From: Mesorhizobium sp. dw_380
GTDB lineage: Bacteria; Pseudomonadota; Alphaproteobacteria; Rhizobiales; Rhizobiaceae
Direction of reading: 5' to 3'
Assembly (NCBI RefSeq): GCF_018588885.1
Contig: NZ_JAFFIW010000007.1
Coordinates: forward strand, 186,001 to 250,000
Length of the DNA stretch: 64,000 bases
Notes under the pieces: model-generated
The model's database searches: none
Told to the model about the DNA's origin: nothing
Seen by the model: only the letters and a program-made list of their open reading frames with translations
Part shown: positions 47,687 through 56,875 of the stretch, in pieces
Numbering within the stretch: position 1 is the first letter of the stretch
Layout of the letters: each line of letters begins with the position of its first letter
Translations under genes and position numbers: made by a program

Positions 47687-50660
47687 GCTGGCGCCCTCCA
47701 TCCGGATCGTAGAAGACGGGATTGCACAGCTCGACATCATAGTCCTCGCCGCGCAGCGGATCATGAGCATGGACGATCTCGCCGATGCGTTCGCGGCCGC
47801 GCTCAACCAGGGCAAGCCCGATCCATTGGTCTGATGTCGGCGAGAAACAGACCGAGGTGACGTAGCCCTGGTCATTATCCGGTCCGGGCGTCTGCCCCTT
47901 CGGGATGATATGTGCGCCGGAGCGCAGCCGGCGGGCCTTGTCGGTCGGCTTGATGCCGACCACGACCTGCCGGTCCGGTGCGACCAGCGCCTCGCGGCCG
48001 GCCATGACGCGGCCAATGAAATCCTTCTTGGTCGACATCATCTTGCCCAGGCCGAGATCGGCGGCCGTCGTCGTGCCGTTCAGTTCCGGTCCGGCGATGT
48101 GGCCCTTTTCGATACGCATGACGCCGAGCGCCTCGGTGCCGTAAGGGGTCACGCCAAATTGTTTTCCGGCCAGCATCAGATTGCGCGCCATGGCCTGGCC
48201 AAAGCGCGCCGGCACCGAAATCTCGAACGCCATCTCGCCGGAGAAGGAGATGCGAAACAGCCGCGCCTTGATGCCGCCGCGCAACGCCACTTCCCGTGCG
48301 CCCATGAACGGGAAGCCCTCGTTGGAAAGGTCCTCCGCCGGATCGACGATCTCCTTGAGCAGGTCGCGGGTCCTCGGTCCCGCGATCGAAAATTGCGCCC
48401 ACTGGTCGGAGACCGAGGTCAGCTGCACGTCGAGTTCGGGAAACAGCACCTGCCGGCAGAATTCGAGATGCTGCATCACCAGCCCGGCCTTGGCCGTGGT
48501 GGTGGTCAGGAAATAATGGTCTTCGGCCAGCCGCGACGTCGTGCCGTCGTCATGGACGATGCCGTCCTCGCGCAGCATCAGACCGTAACGCGCCTTGCCA
48601 ACGGCGAGGTTGGAGAAGGTGTTGATGTAGACACGGTCGAGGAAGGCGCCGGCATCCGGGCCATGCACATCGATCTTGCCAAGCGTCGAGACATCGCAGA
48701 AGCCGACGCCGCCACGCACCGCCTTGACCTCGCGGGCCACCGATTCCAGCCAGTCCTTCTCGCCCGCGCGGGGATACCATTGCGCCCGCTTCCACAGACC
48801 TGTGTCGACGAAAACAGCGCCCTGTTCTTCCGCCCAATGATGTGACGGCGTCAATCTTGTGGCGTGGAACGTCTCGTCGCGGTGATGGCCGGCGAAGGCG
48901 CCGATGGCGACCGGCACATAAGGCGGCCGGTAGATCGTCGTGCCGGTCTCGGGAATGGATCTGCCGGAGACTTCAGCCATGATGGCAAGGCCGGCGACGT
49001 TCGAGGTCTTGCCCTGGTCGGTCGCCATGCCGAGCGTGGTGTAGCGCTTCAGGTGCTCGACCGATTCAAAACCTTCGCGCTGCGCCAGTTCGATATCGGA
49101 AGCGGTGACATCGTGCTGGTAGTCGACAAACGCCTTGCCCTTGCCGGCGACGTGCCAGAGCGGCGTCAATGAGAAGGCCTCGTCATCGGCGATAGGCGCG
49201 GTGCCTGCCTTGCCATTGTGTCCCGCATCACGTGCCGCTACAGCGCCGGCGGCAAAACCCTGGCTCAGGCAAGCGCCGAGGCCGAAGGCGCCGGTTGCGG
49301 CTCCGGCGGCGACCATGCCGGGAGGCGCGCCATCGGGAACGAAGGCGGCAATGTCGTCGCGCCATTTCGGCCGGCCGCGATGATAGGAGGTGAGCCCGAC
49401 CGCCGGGTTCCAGCCGCCCGAAACCGCAAGCCCGTCCACCTCGACCTCGGCGCGCGCGCCGCCGGCCAGCGACACCGCGATTTTTCTCACGCCATCCTTG
49501 CCGCCGTCGACGCCGCTGACGGCGCCATGCAGCACCGGAAAGCCGCCCTTGGATGCCAGTGAACGGTGGGCAGGTGAAACATCGGCCCGTGCATCGATAA
49601 CCGCGGCGATTTGCAAGCCCGCGCCGAGTGCCGCCTCGACCGTGCGCCAGCCATCCTCATTGTTGGTGAACAGTGCGATGCGTTTTGCCGGCGTCGCCGC
49701 ATAACGCGCGACATAGGTCCGCATGGCGGACGCCATCATCACGCCGGGCGTGTCGTTGCCGGCAAAGACGATCGGCCGCTCGATGGCACCGGCGGCCACC
49801 ACGCAGCGTTTTGCCACGATCCGCCACAGCCGCTGCCGCACCTGATGTTCGGGCGGCGAGGGCAAATGGTCGTTGACCCGCTCGATCGCGCCATAGGTGC
49901 CGCCATCATAGACGCCGAACAGCGTCGTTCGGGTCATGATGCGGACATCCGGCATTGTCGCCAGTTCGGCCAGAGTCCGTGAAATCCACTCGGCTGCCGG
50001 GAGCCCGTCGATCGTGCCGCCATCGGACAGCAGGCGGCCGCCGAGCGTAAAATCCTCTTCGCACAGGATGACACGGGCACCCGCGCGACCGGCGGCGAGT
50101 GCCGCCGCCAGGCCGGTCGGGCCGGAACCGGCGATCAGCACGTCGCAATGCGCCCAGGCCTTGTCGTAGCGGTCGGGATCGGCAACGCCGGCGGCGCGGC
50201 CGAGACCGGCGGCGCGTCGGATCGCCGGTTCGTATATCGCCTCCCAGAACTTCGCCGGCCACATGAAGGTCTTGTAGTAGAAGCCGGCGACGAAGATCGG
50301 TGAGAACAGCTGGTTCACCGACATCACATCGAAGCGCAGCGACGGCCAACGGTTCTGGCTGGCCGCCTCGAGCCCGTCATAGAGCTCGGCTGTCGTCGCC
50401 TTGGTGTTCGGCTCGCGCCTCGCGCCCGTGCGCAGTTCGACCAGCGCGTTCGGCTCTTCCGAACCCGCGGTCAGAATGCCGCGCGGGCGGTGGTATTTGA
50501 ACGAGCGGCCGACCAGCTTGACGCCGTTGGCGACCAGCGCCGACGCGAGCGTGTCGCCCTGGAAGCCGTAAAAGCTCTTGCCGTCGAAGCGGAAGTTCAG
50601 CGGCGCCGAGCGATCGATGAGGCCGCCGGATTCGAGGCGATTTTCCTGGAAGGATGTCAC
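47679..50660 (-). CDS. mgdC: N-methylglutamate dehydrogenase subunit C (SoxA-like, large)
   Basis: The 993-residue subunit has the sarcosine-oxidase alpha layout: an N-terminal ferredoxin-like segment (LNFRFDGKSFYGFQGDTLASAL and RSFKYHRPRGILTAG), a dinucleotide-binding domain (CDVLIAGSGPTGLAAALAAG, about residue 170), and a C-terminal GcvT THF domain (~600-993: WYPRAGEKDWLESVAREV, FCDVSTLGKIDVHGPDAGAF, SFSGEMAFEISVPA). It channels formaldehyde to THF. Start is GTG at 50660 after GAGG. The mgs-gmaS context makes N-methylglutamate rather than sarcosine the likely substrate. A repeat element separates it from mgdB. Confidence 0.88.
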   Translation of the reverse strand: MTSFQENRLESGGLIDRSAPLNFRFDGKSFYGFQGDTLASALVANGVKLVGRSFKYHRPRGILTAGSEEPNALVELRTGARREPNTKATTAELYDGLEAASQNRWPSLRFDVMSVNQLFSPIFVAGFYYKTFMWPAKFWEAIYEPAIRRAAGLGRAAGVADPDRYDKAWAHCDVLIAGSGPTGLAAALAAGRAGARVILCEEDFTLGGRLLSDGGTIDGLPAAEWISRTLAELATMPDVRIMTRTTLFGVYDGGTYGAIERVNDHLPSPPEHQVRQRLWRIVAKRCVVAAGAIERPIVFAGNDTPGVMMASAMRTYVARYAATPAKRIALFTNNEDGWRTVEAALGAGLQIAAVIDARADVSPAHRSLASKGGFPVLHGAVSGVDGGKDGVRKIAVSLAGGARAEVEVDGLAVSGGWNPAVGLTSYHRGRPKWRDDIAAFVPDGAPPGMVAAGAATGAFGLGACLSQGFAAGAVAARDAGHNGKAGTAPIADDEAFSLTPLWHVAGKGKAFVDYQHDVTASDIELAQREGFESVEHLKRYTTLGMATDQGKTSNVAGLAIMAEVSGRSIPETGTTIYRPPYVPVAIGAFAGHHRDETFHATRLTPSHHWAEEQGAVFVDTGLWKRAQWYPRAGEKDWLESVAREVKAVRGGVGFCDVSTLGKIDVHGPDAGAFLDRVYINTFSNLAVGKARYGLMLREDGIVHDDGTTSRLAEDHYFLTTTTAKAGLVMQHLEFCRQVLFPELDVQLTSVSDQWAQFSIAGPRTRDLLKEIVDPAEDLSNEGFPFMGAREVALRGGIKARLFRISFSGEMAFEISVPARFGQAMARNLMLAGKQFGVTPYGTEALGVMRIEKGHIAGPELNGTTTAADLGLGKMMSTKKDFIGRVMAGREALVAPDRQVVVGIKPTDKARRLRSGAHIIPKGQTPGPDNDQGYVTSVCFSPTSDQWIGLALVERGRERIGEIVHAHDPLRGEDYDVELCNPVFYDPDGGRQRG

Positions 50661-50686
50661 GATGCAGCCTCATACCAGGACGTCGC

Positions 50687-50863
50687 GCTGCCCCTCATCG
50701 CCCTGCCGGGCACTTCTCCCCGTATAGTGACGGGGAGAAGGACGCTCTCGTTCACGATTTCGCCAATCATTGACGTTGCAAGAAGCGCGCCGAGGTTCCG
50801 GCTATCTCCCTTCTCCCCGTCACTATACGGGGAGAAGGTGCCGGCAGGCGGATGAGGGGCGGC
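50687..50863. repeat. Mosaic repeat element, copy 2 (177 bp), inside the mgd operon
   Basis: It starts GCTGCCCCTCAT and ends ATGAGGGGCGGC, identical or near-identical to copy 1. Two hairpins with the same TTCTCCCCGT arms (TATAGTGACGGGGAGAAGG and CACTATACGGGGAGAAGG) flank a central TTTCGCCAATC with GACGTTGCA. It fills most of the 223-base mgdB-mgdC gap, where co-transcription is expected. Confidence 0.78.
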
Positions 50864-50883
50864 ACTGACCTGAACAGAAAAAC

Positions 50884-51159
50884 TCATCTTGCAGCCTGCC
50901 TCGCCCCAACGCCCGCCGCTGGCTCCACGGCCGAAATCTCGTGCGTCAGCGTGTTGCGGGTGACCTTCAGCCAGGCCCGGCAGCCGCCGCCATGATACCA
51001 GTATTCGCTGGTGTCGCCGGCGACATTGTCGCGCAGATAGACGTAGTCGAAGACCTCGTCTTCCGAAGCGCCGGCCGCCGGCCGCACCGGCTTGGCGTCG
51101 CCGAGATAGGTGAACTCGCCAAGTTCGCGTTCGCCGCAGAAGGGACAGACAATGCGCAT
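50884..51159 (-). CDS. mgdB: N-methylglutamate dehydrogenase subunit B (SoxD-like)
   Basis: The 91-residue protein is a sarcosine oxidase delta-type subunit. An N-terminal zinc-knuckle-like motif (IVCPFCGERELGEFTY), the block FDYVYLRDNVAGDTSEYWYHGGG and a further Cys (CRAWLKVTRNT) are all typical. It probably binds zinc and supports assembly of the Mgd complex. It begins 10 bases after the mgdA stop, and the mosaic repeat follows its own stop. Confidence 0.88.
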   Translation of the reverse strand: MRIVCPFCGERELGEFTYLGDAKPVRPAAGASEDEVFDYVYLRDNVAGDTSEYWYHGGGCRAWLKVTRNTLTHEISAVEPAAGVGARQAAR

Positions 51160-51169
51160 GTGACCGTCC

Positions 51170-52423
51170 TCAGTGAAGGTTCGGTTGGGCGCCCTGGCCC
51201 TTTTCGTCGATCATGGCACCCGTCCGGAAGCGGTCGAGGCGGAACCGCGCCGCCTCCGCATGCGATTCGTCGCGGGCCAGGAGGTGCGCAAAGACAAGGC
51301 CCGATCCCGGCGTTGCCTTGAACCCGCCATAGCACCAGCCGGCATTGAGGTAGAGCCCGTCCACCGGCGTCTTGTCGATGATCGGCGAGCCGTCCATCGA
51401 CATGTCCATGATGCCGCCCCATTGGCGTAAGAGGCGCACGCGGCCGATCATCGGCATCAGCGCCATGCCACCCTCGCAGACGTCCTCCATGACAGGCATG
51501 TTGCCGCGCTGGGCGTAGGAATTGTAGCCGTCAATGTCGCCGCCGAAGACCAGCCCGCCCTTGTCCGACTGGCTGACATAGAAATGGCCGGCGCCGAAGG
51601 TCATGACATTGGGGATCAGCGGCTTGATTGCCTCGGAGACGAAGGCTTGCAGCACATGGCTTTCGATCGGCAGGCGCAGGCCCGCCATCGCCGCGACGCG
51701 CGAGGAGGAGCCGGCGACCGCCATGCCGACCTTGCCGGCGCCGATCCTGCCGCGCGAGGTCTCGACGCCGGTCACCTTGCCGTTGGCGTCCCTGACAAAG
51801 CCCGTGACTTCGCAGTTCTGGATGATGTCGACGCCGAGCGCACTCGCCGCATGGGCATAGCCCCAGACCACGGCGTCATGCCGTGCCGTGCCGCCGCGCC
51901 GCTGCAAGAGTCCGCCCTGCACGGGAAAGCGCGCATTGTCGAAATTCAGGAACGGCATCATCTTCCTGACCGCGGCGAGGTCGAGCAGTTCGGCATCGAT
52001 GCCGTTGATGCGCATGGTGTTGCCGCGCCTGGCATAGGCGTCGCGCTGCGCATCGGAATGGTAGAGGTTGACGACGCCGCGCTGGCTGACCATCGCGTTG
52101 TAGTTGAGGTCCTGCTCCATTCGCTCCCACAGCTTCATCGACAGTTCGTAGAAGCCGGTATTGCCGGGCAAGCCATAATTGGAGCGGATGATGGTGGTGT
52201 TGCGGCCGGCATTGCCGGAGCCGATCCAGCCTTTTTCCAGCACCGCGACATTCCTGATGCCGTATTCGCTGGCAAGGAACCAGGCGGTGGCCAGGCCATG
52301 GCCGCCGCCGCCGATGATCACCACGTCGTAGCGGTCCTTCGGACTGGCATCGCGCCAGGTGCGCTGCCAATTCTTGTGGCCGGAAAAGGCAGCGCGGGCG
52401 AGCGAGAAGATCGAGTATTTCAT
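51170..52423 (-). CDS. mgdA: N-methylglutamate dehydrogenase subunit A (SoxB-like, FAD)
   Basis: The 417-residue flavoprotein has the DAO-type FAD motif VVIIGGGGHGLATAWFLASE (about residue 34), GRNTTIIRSNYGLPGN, the sarcosine-oxidase-like QRGVVNLYHSDAQRDAY and the C-terminal DGSPIIDKTPVDGLYLNAGW then CYGGFKATPG. It is the catalytic subunit that oxidises the N-methyl group. Operon position between gmaS and mgdB supports N-methylglutamate as substrate. Canonical sarcosine oxidase (soxBDAG) is the alternative reading. Confidence 0.88.
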   Translation of the reverse strand: MKYSIFSLARAAFSGHKNWQRTWRDASPKDRYDVVIIGGGGHGLATAWFLASEYGIRNVAVLEKGWIGSGNAGRNTTIIRSNYGLPGNTGFYELSMKLWERMEQDLNYNAMVSQRGVVNLYHSDAQRDAYARRGNTMRINGIDAELLDLAAVRKMMPFLNFDNARFPVQGGLLQRRGGTARHDAVVWGYAHAASALGVDIIQNCEVTGFVRDANGKVTGVETSRGRIGAGKVGMAVAGSSSRVAAMAGLRLPIESHVLQAFVSEAIKPLIPNVMTFGAGHFYVSQSDKGGLVFGGDIDGYNSYAQRGNMPVMEDVCEGGMALMPMIGRVRLLRQWGGIMDMSMDGSPIIDKTPVDGLYLNAGWCYGGFKATPGSGLVFAHLLARDESHAEAARFRLDRFRTGAMIDEKGQGAQPNLH

Positions 52424-52458
52424 TCAGTTCATTCCGAGCCGCTCGCACCGCTAGACAG

Positions 52459-53766
52459 TTAAATGTCCAGCGTGTGGTCGCGCTCCCACTGCGTGAAGTG
52501 CGAAGCATAAGAATTCCATTCTTGCTGCTTCAGCTTTAGATATGCCGACGAAAATTCCTCACCCAGCGCCGCCTTTAGCGATTTGTCGTTGTCGAACTCG
52601 CGCAGCGCGTCGAGCAGGTTGAGCGGTAGTTTCGGTGCGTCCGTGACGGTATGGCCGAGCTGGTACATGTCGATGTCGTAGCGCTTGCCGGGATCGGCCT
52701 TGGAGCGGATGCCGTCGAGGCCGGCGGCGATGATGACGGCCTGCAGCAAATAGGGGTTGGCCGCGCCGTCGGGCAGGCGCAGCTCGAAGCGGCCGGGGCC
52801 GGGCACGCGCACCATGTGGGTGCGGTTGTTGCCGGTCCAGGTCACCGTGTTCGGCGCCCAGGTGGCGCCCGAAATGGTGCGCGGGGCGTTGATGCGCTTA
52901 TAGGAATTGACGGTCGGATTGGTGATCGCGGCAAGGGCCGAAGCGTGCTTCATGATGCCGCCGAGGAAGTTTTTGCCCTTGGCCGACAGGCCGAGTTCCA
53001 TCGAGTTGTCGGCAAACACATTGGTCTTGCCGGTCTCGTCCCATACCGAGATATGGGCGTGGCAGCCATTGCCGGTCAGCCCCTGGAAGGGTTTGGGCAT
53101 GAAGGTCGCGCGCAAGCCGTGTTTTTCCGCGATCGACTTGACCATGAACTTGAAGAAGGAGTGCTTGTCGGCGGTCGCCAGCGCATCGTCGAAGGCCCAA
53201 TTCATCTCGAACTGGCCGTTGGCATCCTCGTGGTCGTTCTGATAGGCGCCCCAGCCGAGCGCCAGCATATGGTCGCAGATCTCTGCGATGACATCGTAGC
53301 GGCGCATCACCGCTTGCTGGTCGTAGCACGGCTTCGAGGCCGTGTCGTATTCGTCCGAGATCGTCTTGCCGTCCGGCGAGATCAGGAAGAACTCGGCCTC
53401 GACACCGGTCTTGACGTGCATGCCGGCGCTGGCGGCTTCCGCGATCAATCGCTTCAGCGTGTTGCGCGGCGCCTGGTCGACCTCCTTGTCGTCCATGATG
53501 CAGTTGGCGGCGACCCAGGCGACCTCAGGCTTCCACGGCAGCTGGATGACGGAGTCCGGATCCGGAACCGCCAGCATGTCGGGATGCGCCGGCGTCAGAT
53601 CGAGCCAGGTGGCGAAGCCGGCAAAGCCTGCGCCATCCTTCTGCATGTCGGCGATCGCCTGCGCCGGCACCAGCTTGGCACGCTGGCCACTGAACAGGTC
53701 GGTGTAGGAAATCATGAAATATTTGACGTTTTTCGCCCTTGCGAATTCTGCAAGATCAGCTGTCAC
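52459..53766 (-). CDS. gmaS: gamma-Glutamylmethylamide synthetase (glutamine synthetase type III-like)
   Basis: The 435-residue protein has glutamine-synthetase fold motifs: metal-binding GVEAEFFLIS, ANGQFEMNW, TGNGCHAHISVWDETGK, NPTVNSYKRINAPRT and GRFELRLPDGAANPYL. The GlnT/GmaS subgroup ligates methylamine to glutamate using ATP. Its placement between mgsABC and mgdABCD makes gmaS the natural assignment rather than ammonia-assimilating GlnA. The start is GTG at 53766. Start and stop positions fit a single minus-strand operon. Confidence 0.9.
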   Translation of the reverse strand: MTADLAEFARAKNVKYFMISYTDLFSGQRAKLVPAQAIADMQKDGAGFAGFATWLDLTPAHPDMLAVPDPDSVIQLPWKPEVAWVAANCIMDDKEVDQAPRNTLKRLIAEAASAGMHVKTGVEAEFFLISPDGKTISDEYDTASKPCYDQQAVMRRYDVIAEICDHMLALGWGAYQNDHEDANGQFEMNWAFDDALATADKHSFFKFMVKSIAEKHGLRATFMPKPFQGLTGNGCHAHISVWDETGKTNVFADNSMELGLSAKGKNFLGGIMKHASALAAITNPTVNSYKRINAPRTISGATWAPNTVTWTGNNRTHMVRVPGPGRFELRLPDGAANPYLLQAVIIAAGLDGIRSKADPGKRYDIDMYQLGHTVTDAPKLPLNLLDALREFDNDKSLKAALGEEFSSAYLKLKQQEWNSYASHFTQWERDHTLDI

Positions 53767-53822
53767 GGAAGTTCCCCATTTTTTGTTGGCCCTAAAGCAT
53801 ATGGCCTTCGGCCCATCGTTGA

Positions 53823-55151
53823 TTAGAAGCCGTTCTTCCCTGGTATCCAGTTGGTGCCGGCCAGCGGGACGCCGGCCATGGCGGCTGCCTCGATCGTCAG
53901 CGCGACGAGGTCCTCGGGTTCGAGATTATGCAGGCTGTTCTTGCCGCAGGCTCGTGCGATTGTCTGCGCCTCCAGCGTCATCACCTTGAGGTAGTTCGCC
54001 AGCCGGCGGCCGGCGGCCACCGGGTCGACCCGCTTCATCAGTTCGGGATCCTGCGTGGTGATGCCGGCCGGGTCGCGGCCCTCGTGCCAATCGTCATAGG
54101 CGCCGGCCGTGGTGCCGAGTTCGTTGTACTCCGCCTCCCAGCGCGGATCGTTGTCGCCGAGCGCGACAAGGGCCGCCGTGCCGATCGAGACCGCGTCGAC
54201 GCCGAGCGCCAGCGCCTTGGCGACGTCGGCGCCGTTGCGGATGCCGCCGGAGACGATCAGCTGCACCTTGCGGTGCATGCCAAGATCCTGCAGCGCCTGT
54301 ACCGCCGGCCTGATGCAGGCAAGCGTCGGCTGGCCGACATTCTCGATGAACACTTCCTGCGTGGCGGCGGTGCCGCCTTGCATGCCGTCGACGACGACGA
54401 CATCGGCGCCGGCCTTCACCGCAAGCGCAGTATCGTAATAGGGGCGGGCGCCGCCGACCTTGACATAGATCGGCTTTTCCCAGTCGGTGATTTCGCGCAG
54501 TTCGAGGATCTTGATCTCGAGATCGTCGGGGCCGGTCCAGTCTGGATGACGCGAGGCCGAGCGCTGGTCGATGCCTTTGGGCAGCGTGCGCATCTCGGCG
54601 ACGCGATCGGAAATCTTCTGTCCGAGCAGCATGCCGCCGCCGCCTGGCTTGGCGCCTTGGCCGACCACGACTTCGATGGCGTCGGCGCGGCGCAGGTCAC
54701 GCAGGTTCATGCCGTAGCGCGACGGCAAATATTGATAGACCAGTTGCTTGGAATGGCCACGTTCTTCCTCGGTCATGCCGCCGTCGCCGGTGGTGGTCGA
54801 GGTGCCGGACAGCGTCGCGCCGCGGCCGAGCGCCTCCTTGGCCGGGCCCGACAGCGAGCCAAAGCTCATGCCGGCGATGGTGATCGGGATTTTCAGCTCG
54901 ATCGGCTTCTTGGCATGGCGCGAGCCCAGCACCACGCTGGTGTCGCAACGCTCCCGGTAGCCTTCGAGCGGATAGCGCGAAATCGAGGCGCCGAGGAACA
55001 AGAGATCATCGAAATGCGGCAGCTTGCGCTTGGCGCCGGCGCCCCGGATATCATAGATACCGGTCGCCGCCGCGCGGCGGATTTCGGAAAGCGTGTAGTC
55101 GTCGAAAGTCGCGGATTTGCGCGGCGTCGTCGGCGGGTTGCGATAGGTCAT
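53823..55151 (-). CDS. mgsC: N-methylglutamate synthase subunit C (FMN glutamate-synthase-like)
   Basis: The 442-residue protein is a GltB-type FMN barrel: IPITIAGMSFGSLSGPAKEAL, QGAKPGGGGMLLGQKISD, GADVVVVDGMQGGTAATQEV and SGGIRNGADVAKALALGADAV-like sequence. The region that in GltB holds the three [3Fe-4S] cysteines (between GTAALVALG and GITTQDPEL) contains none here, so no such cluster is expected. With MgsA and MgsB it would transfer methylamine from gamma-glutamylmethylamide or accept methylamine directly to form N-methylglutamate. It starts 6 bases after the mgsB stop. Confidence 0.88.
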   Translation of the reverse strand: MTYRNPPTTPRKSATFDDYTLSEIRRAAATGIYDIRGAGAKRKLPHFDDLLFLGASISRYPLEGYRERCDTSVVLGSRHAKKPIELKIPITIAGMSFGSLSGPAKEALGRGATLSGTSTTTGDGGMTEEERGHSKQLVYQYLPSRYGMNLRDLRRADAIEVVVGQGAKPGGGGMLLGQKISDRVAEMRTLPKGIDQRSASRHPDWTGPDDLEIKILELREITDWEKPIYVKVGGARPYYDTALAVKAGADVVVVDGMQGGTAATQEVFIENVGQPTLACIRPAVQALQDLGMHRKVQLIVSGGIRNGADVAKALALGVDAVSIGTAALVALGDNDPRWEAEYNELGTTAGAYDDWHEGRDPAGITTQDPELMKRVDPVAAGRRLANYLKVMTLEAQTIARACGKNSLHNLEPEDLVALTIEAAAMAGVPLAGTNWIPGKNGF

Positions 55152-55157
55152 GCTGCC

Positions 55158-55889
55158 TCAATACGCGTCGGCGTTGTCGATATTGAAATTGTAGAGGGTG
55201 CGCGCCGAACCGTAGCGCTTGAACTCCGATGGCTTGGCGCCGGTGACGCCGGCGCGGTCGAGCAAGCCCTGCAGCAGTTCCAGATGCTCGGGCCGCATCG
55301 CCTTTTCGATGCAGTCGGCGCCAAGGCTGTCGACCTTGCCGCGCACGAACAGCCGTGCCTCGTAGATGGAATCGCCCAGCGCGTCTCCCGCATCGCCCAG
55401 CACCACCAGATTGCCGGACTGCGCCATGAAGGCCGACATGTGGCCTATATTGCCGTGCACGACGATGTCGATGCCTTTCATCGAAATGCCGCAACGCGAC
55501 GACGCATTACCCTCAATGACCAGCAGCCCGCCCTTGCCGGTGGCGCCGGCATACTGGCTGGCATCGCCTTTGATCGTGATCGAGCCCGACATCATGTTCT
55601 CGCCGACGCCGGGGCCCGCCGAACCATGCACGGTGATGGCGCTGCCGGAGTTCATACCGCCGCAATAGTAGCCGACGCTGCCGCGCACATCGATGGTGAC
55701 AGGCTGGTCGACGCCGACGGCGACCGAATGGCTGCCTTTCGGGTTCAACACTTCCCACGCGGTCTCGTTCGAGCCGGGGGTCAAATTGTGCAGCGCCTGG
55801 TTGAGCTCGCGCAGCGACATCTGATCGAGGTCGAACACCCGAGAGGCGTGATCGCTCGCCGCCGTCTTTGAAAGGTTAATTGCCGGCAT
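55158..55889 (-). CDS. mgsB: N-methylglutamate synthase subunit B (GltB C-terminal GXGXG domain)
   Basis: The 243-residue protein is a right-handed beta-helix of the GltB C-terminal type, seen as repeated G-x-x-G-x-x-x-G turns (GSVGYYCGGMNSGSAITVHG, GENMMSGSITIKGDASQYAG, GGLLVIEGNASSRCGISMKG). Such stand-alone domains serve as a structural subunit of N-methylglutamate synthase. Start ATG at 55889 is 4 bases after the mgsA stop; the longer frame overlaps mgsA. Confidence 0.88.
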   Translation of the reverse strand: MPAINLSKTAASDHASRVFDLDQMSLRELNQALHNLTPGSNETAWEVLNPKGSHSVAVGVDQPVTIDVRGSVGYYCGGMNSGSAITVHGSAGPGVGENMMSGSITIKGDASQYAGATGKGGLLVIEGNASSRCGISMKGIDIVVHGNIGHMSAFMAQSGNLVVLGDAGDALGDSIYEARLFVRGKVDSLGADCIEKAMRPEHLELLQGLLDRAGVTGAKPSEFKRYGSARTLYNFNIDNADAY

Positions 55890-55893
55890 GAAT

Positions 55894-56790
55894 TCAATGC
55901 TCCCAGAAATAGACGGTTGCGGGTTCCGGTTCCCAGACCCTCGCATTGTCTATGCCGGGCAGTTTGGTCAGCGCGCGATACTCCGAGCCAAAGGCTACAT
56001 ATTGGTCGGTCTCGGCCATCACGGCGGGCTTGCAGGCGATCGGATCGCGCACCACGCCGAAACCGTTCTTGGTGCCGACGACGAAGGTGAAGAAGCCGTC
56101 GAGGTCCGACAGCGTGCCTTTCAGCGCTTCGCCGAGGTTCTTGCCATGCGCCATCTGCGAAGAGAGATAGGCGGCCGCGACCTCCGTGTCGTTCTCGGTT
56201 TCGAATTTCATGCCTTCGCGGATCAGCTCGCGGCGGACATTGTTGTGGTTGGACAGCGAGCCATTGTGCACCAGGCACTGGTCGGCGCCGGTCGAGAACG
56301 GATGCGCGCCCATCGTCGTCACAGCCGATTCCGTCGCCATGCGGGTGTGGCCGATGCCATGCGTGCCGGTCATCTTGCGGACATCGAAACGATCGACGAC
56401 CGCCTCCGGCAGGCCGACTTCCTTGTAGATCTCGACAACATCGCCGGCCCCCATGATGCGGATGTCGGGGCGCAGTGTCTGGATGGCCTCGCGGGCCTCA
56501 TCGATCTTGTCGGGGCGGGTTCTGACGACGGCATGGGTCGATTTCACCGCAATGCCCACCGGTGCGCCGATCGCCTTGGCAAGCTCGGCATCGAGGCCAT
56601 GAAAATCGCGCGCCGGCTTTGCCGACTGGATAGTGATCTTGGCCTCATTCTTGGAGGCGGCGCCATAGATGGCAATGCCTGCACTGTCCGGACCGCGATC
56701 GCTGAGCGAGACCAGCATCTCCGACAGCATCGCGCCGAGCTTCGGCTCCAGCGACTTGTCCTTCAAAAAAAGTCCGACGATTCCGCACAT
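55894..56790 (-). CDS. mgsA: N-methylglutamate synthase subunit A (class II glutamine amidotransferase-like)
   Basis: The 298-residue protein begins MCGIVGLFLKDKS with the catalytic Cys2 nucleophile of Ntn amidotransferases, followed by LSDRGPDSAGIAIYG, GIGHTRMATES and HNGSLSNHNNVRREL. In the Mgs complex this subunit handles the gamma-glutamyl amide. Start ATG at 56790 is fixed by Cys at position 2 and by a GGGAGG ribosome site. It is the first gene of the mgsABC-gmaS-mgdABCD operon. Confidence 0.9.
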   Translation of the reverse strand: MCGIVGLFLKDKSLEPKLGAMLSEMLVSLSDRGPDSAGIAIYGAASKNEAKITIQSAKPARDFHGLDAELAKAIGAPVGIAVKSTHAVVRTRPDKIDEAREAIQTLRPDIRIMGAGDVVEIYKEVGLPEAVVDRFDVRKMTGTHGIGHTRMATESAVTTMGAHPFSTGADQCLVHNGSLSNHNNVRRELIREGMKFETENDTEVAAAYLSSQMAHGKNLGEALKGTLSDLDGFFTFVVGTKNGFGVVRDPIACKPAVMAETDQYVAFGSEYRALTKLPGIDNARVWEPEPATVYFWEH

Positions 56791-56855
56791 GTCAGCCTCC
56801 CGACGTTTGTGGCTCCGAAATGATGTATCGAATGAACGTCCTAAATTCAATCGTA

Positions 56856-56869
56856 TGAAAAAAATTTTC
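56856..56869. promoter_or_regulatory. AT-rich dyad upstream of the mgs-mgd operon
   Basis: TGAAAAAAATTTTC contains GAAAA-AAA-TTTTC, about 66 bases upstream of mgsA. Its GAAAAAAAT core recurs upstream of the dmm-divergent operon and of the amine permease. Confidence 0.35.
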
Positions 56870-56875
56870 CTCTAG

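Noticed and set aside
47060..52423. Classical heterotetrameric sarcosine oxidase (soxBDAG)
   Set aside because: The subunits are homologous, but the preceding gmaS and mgsABC genes in the same operon point to N-methylglutamate dehydrogenase.
53928..55871. A 647-codon plus-strand open frame
   Set aside because: Antisense to mgsB and mgsC, which carry all family motifs.
53823..56790. Ordinary glutamate synthase split into three genes
   Set aside because: The three GltB-like domains are separate proteins next to gmaS and mgd genes, the [3Fe-4S] cysteines are missing and there is no GltD gene.
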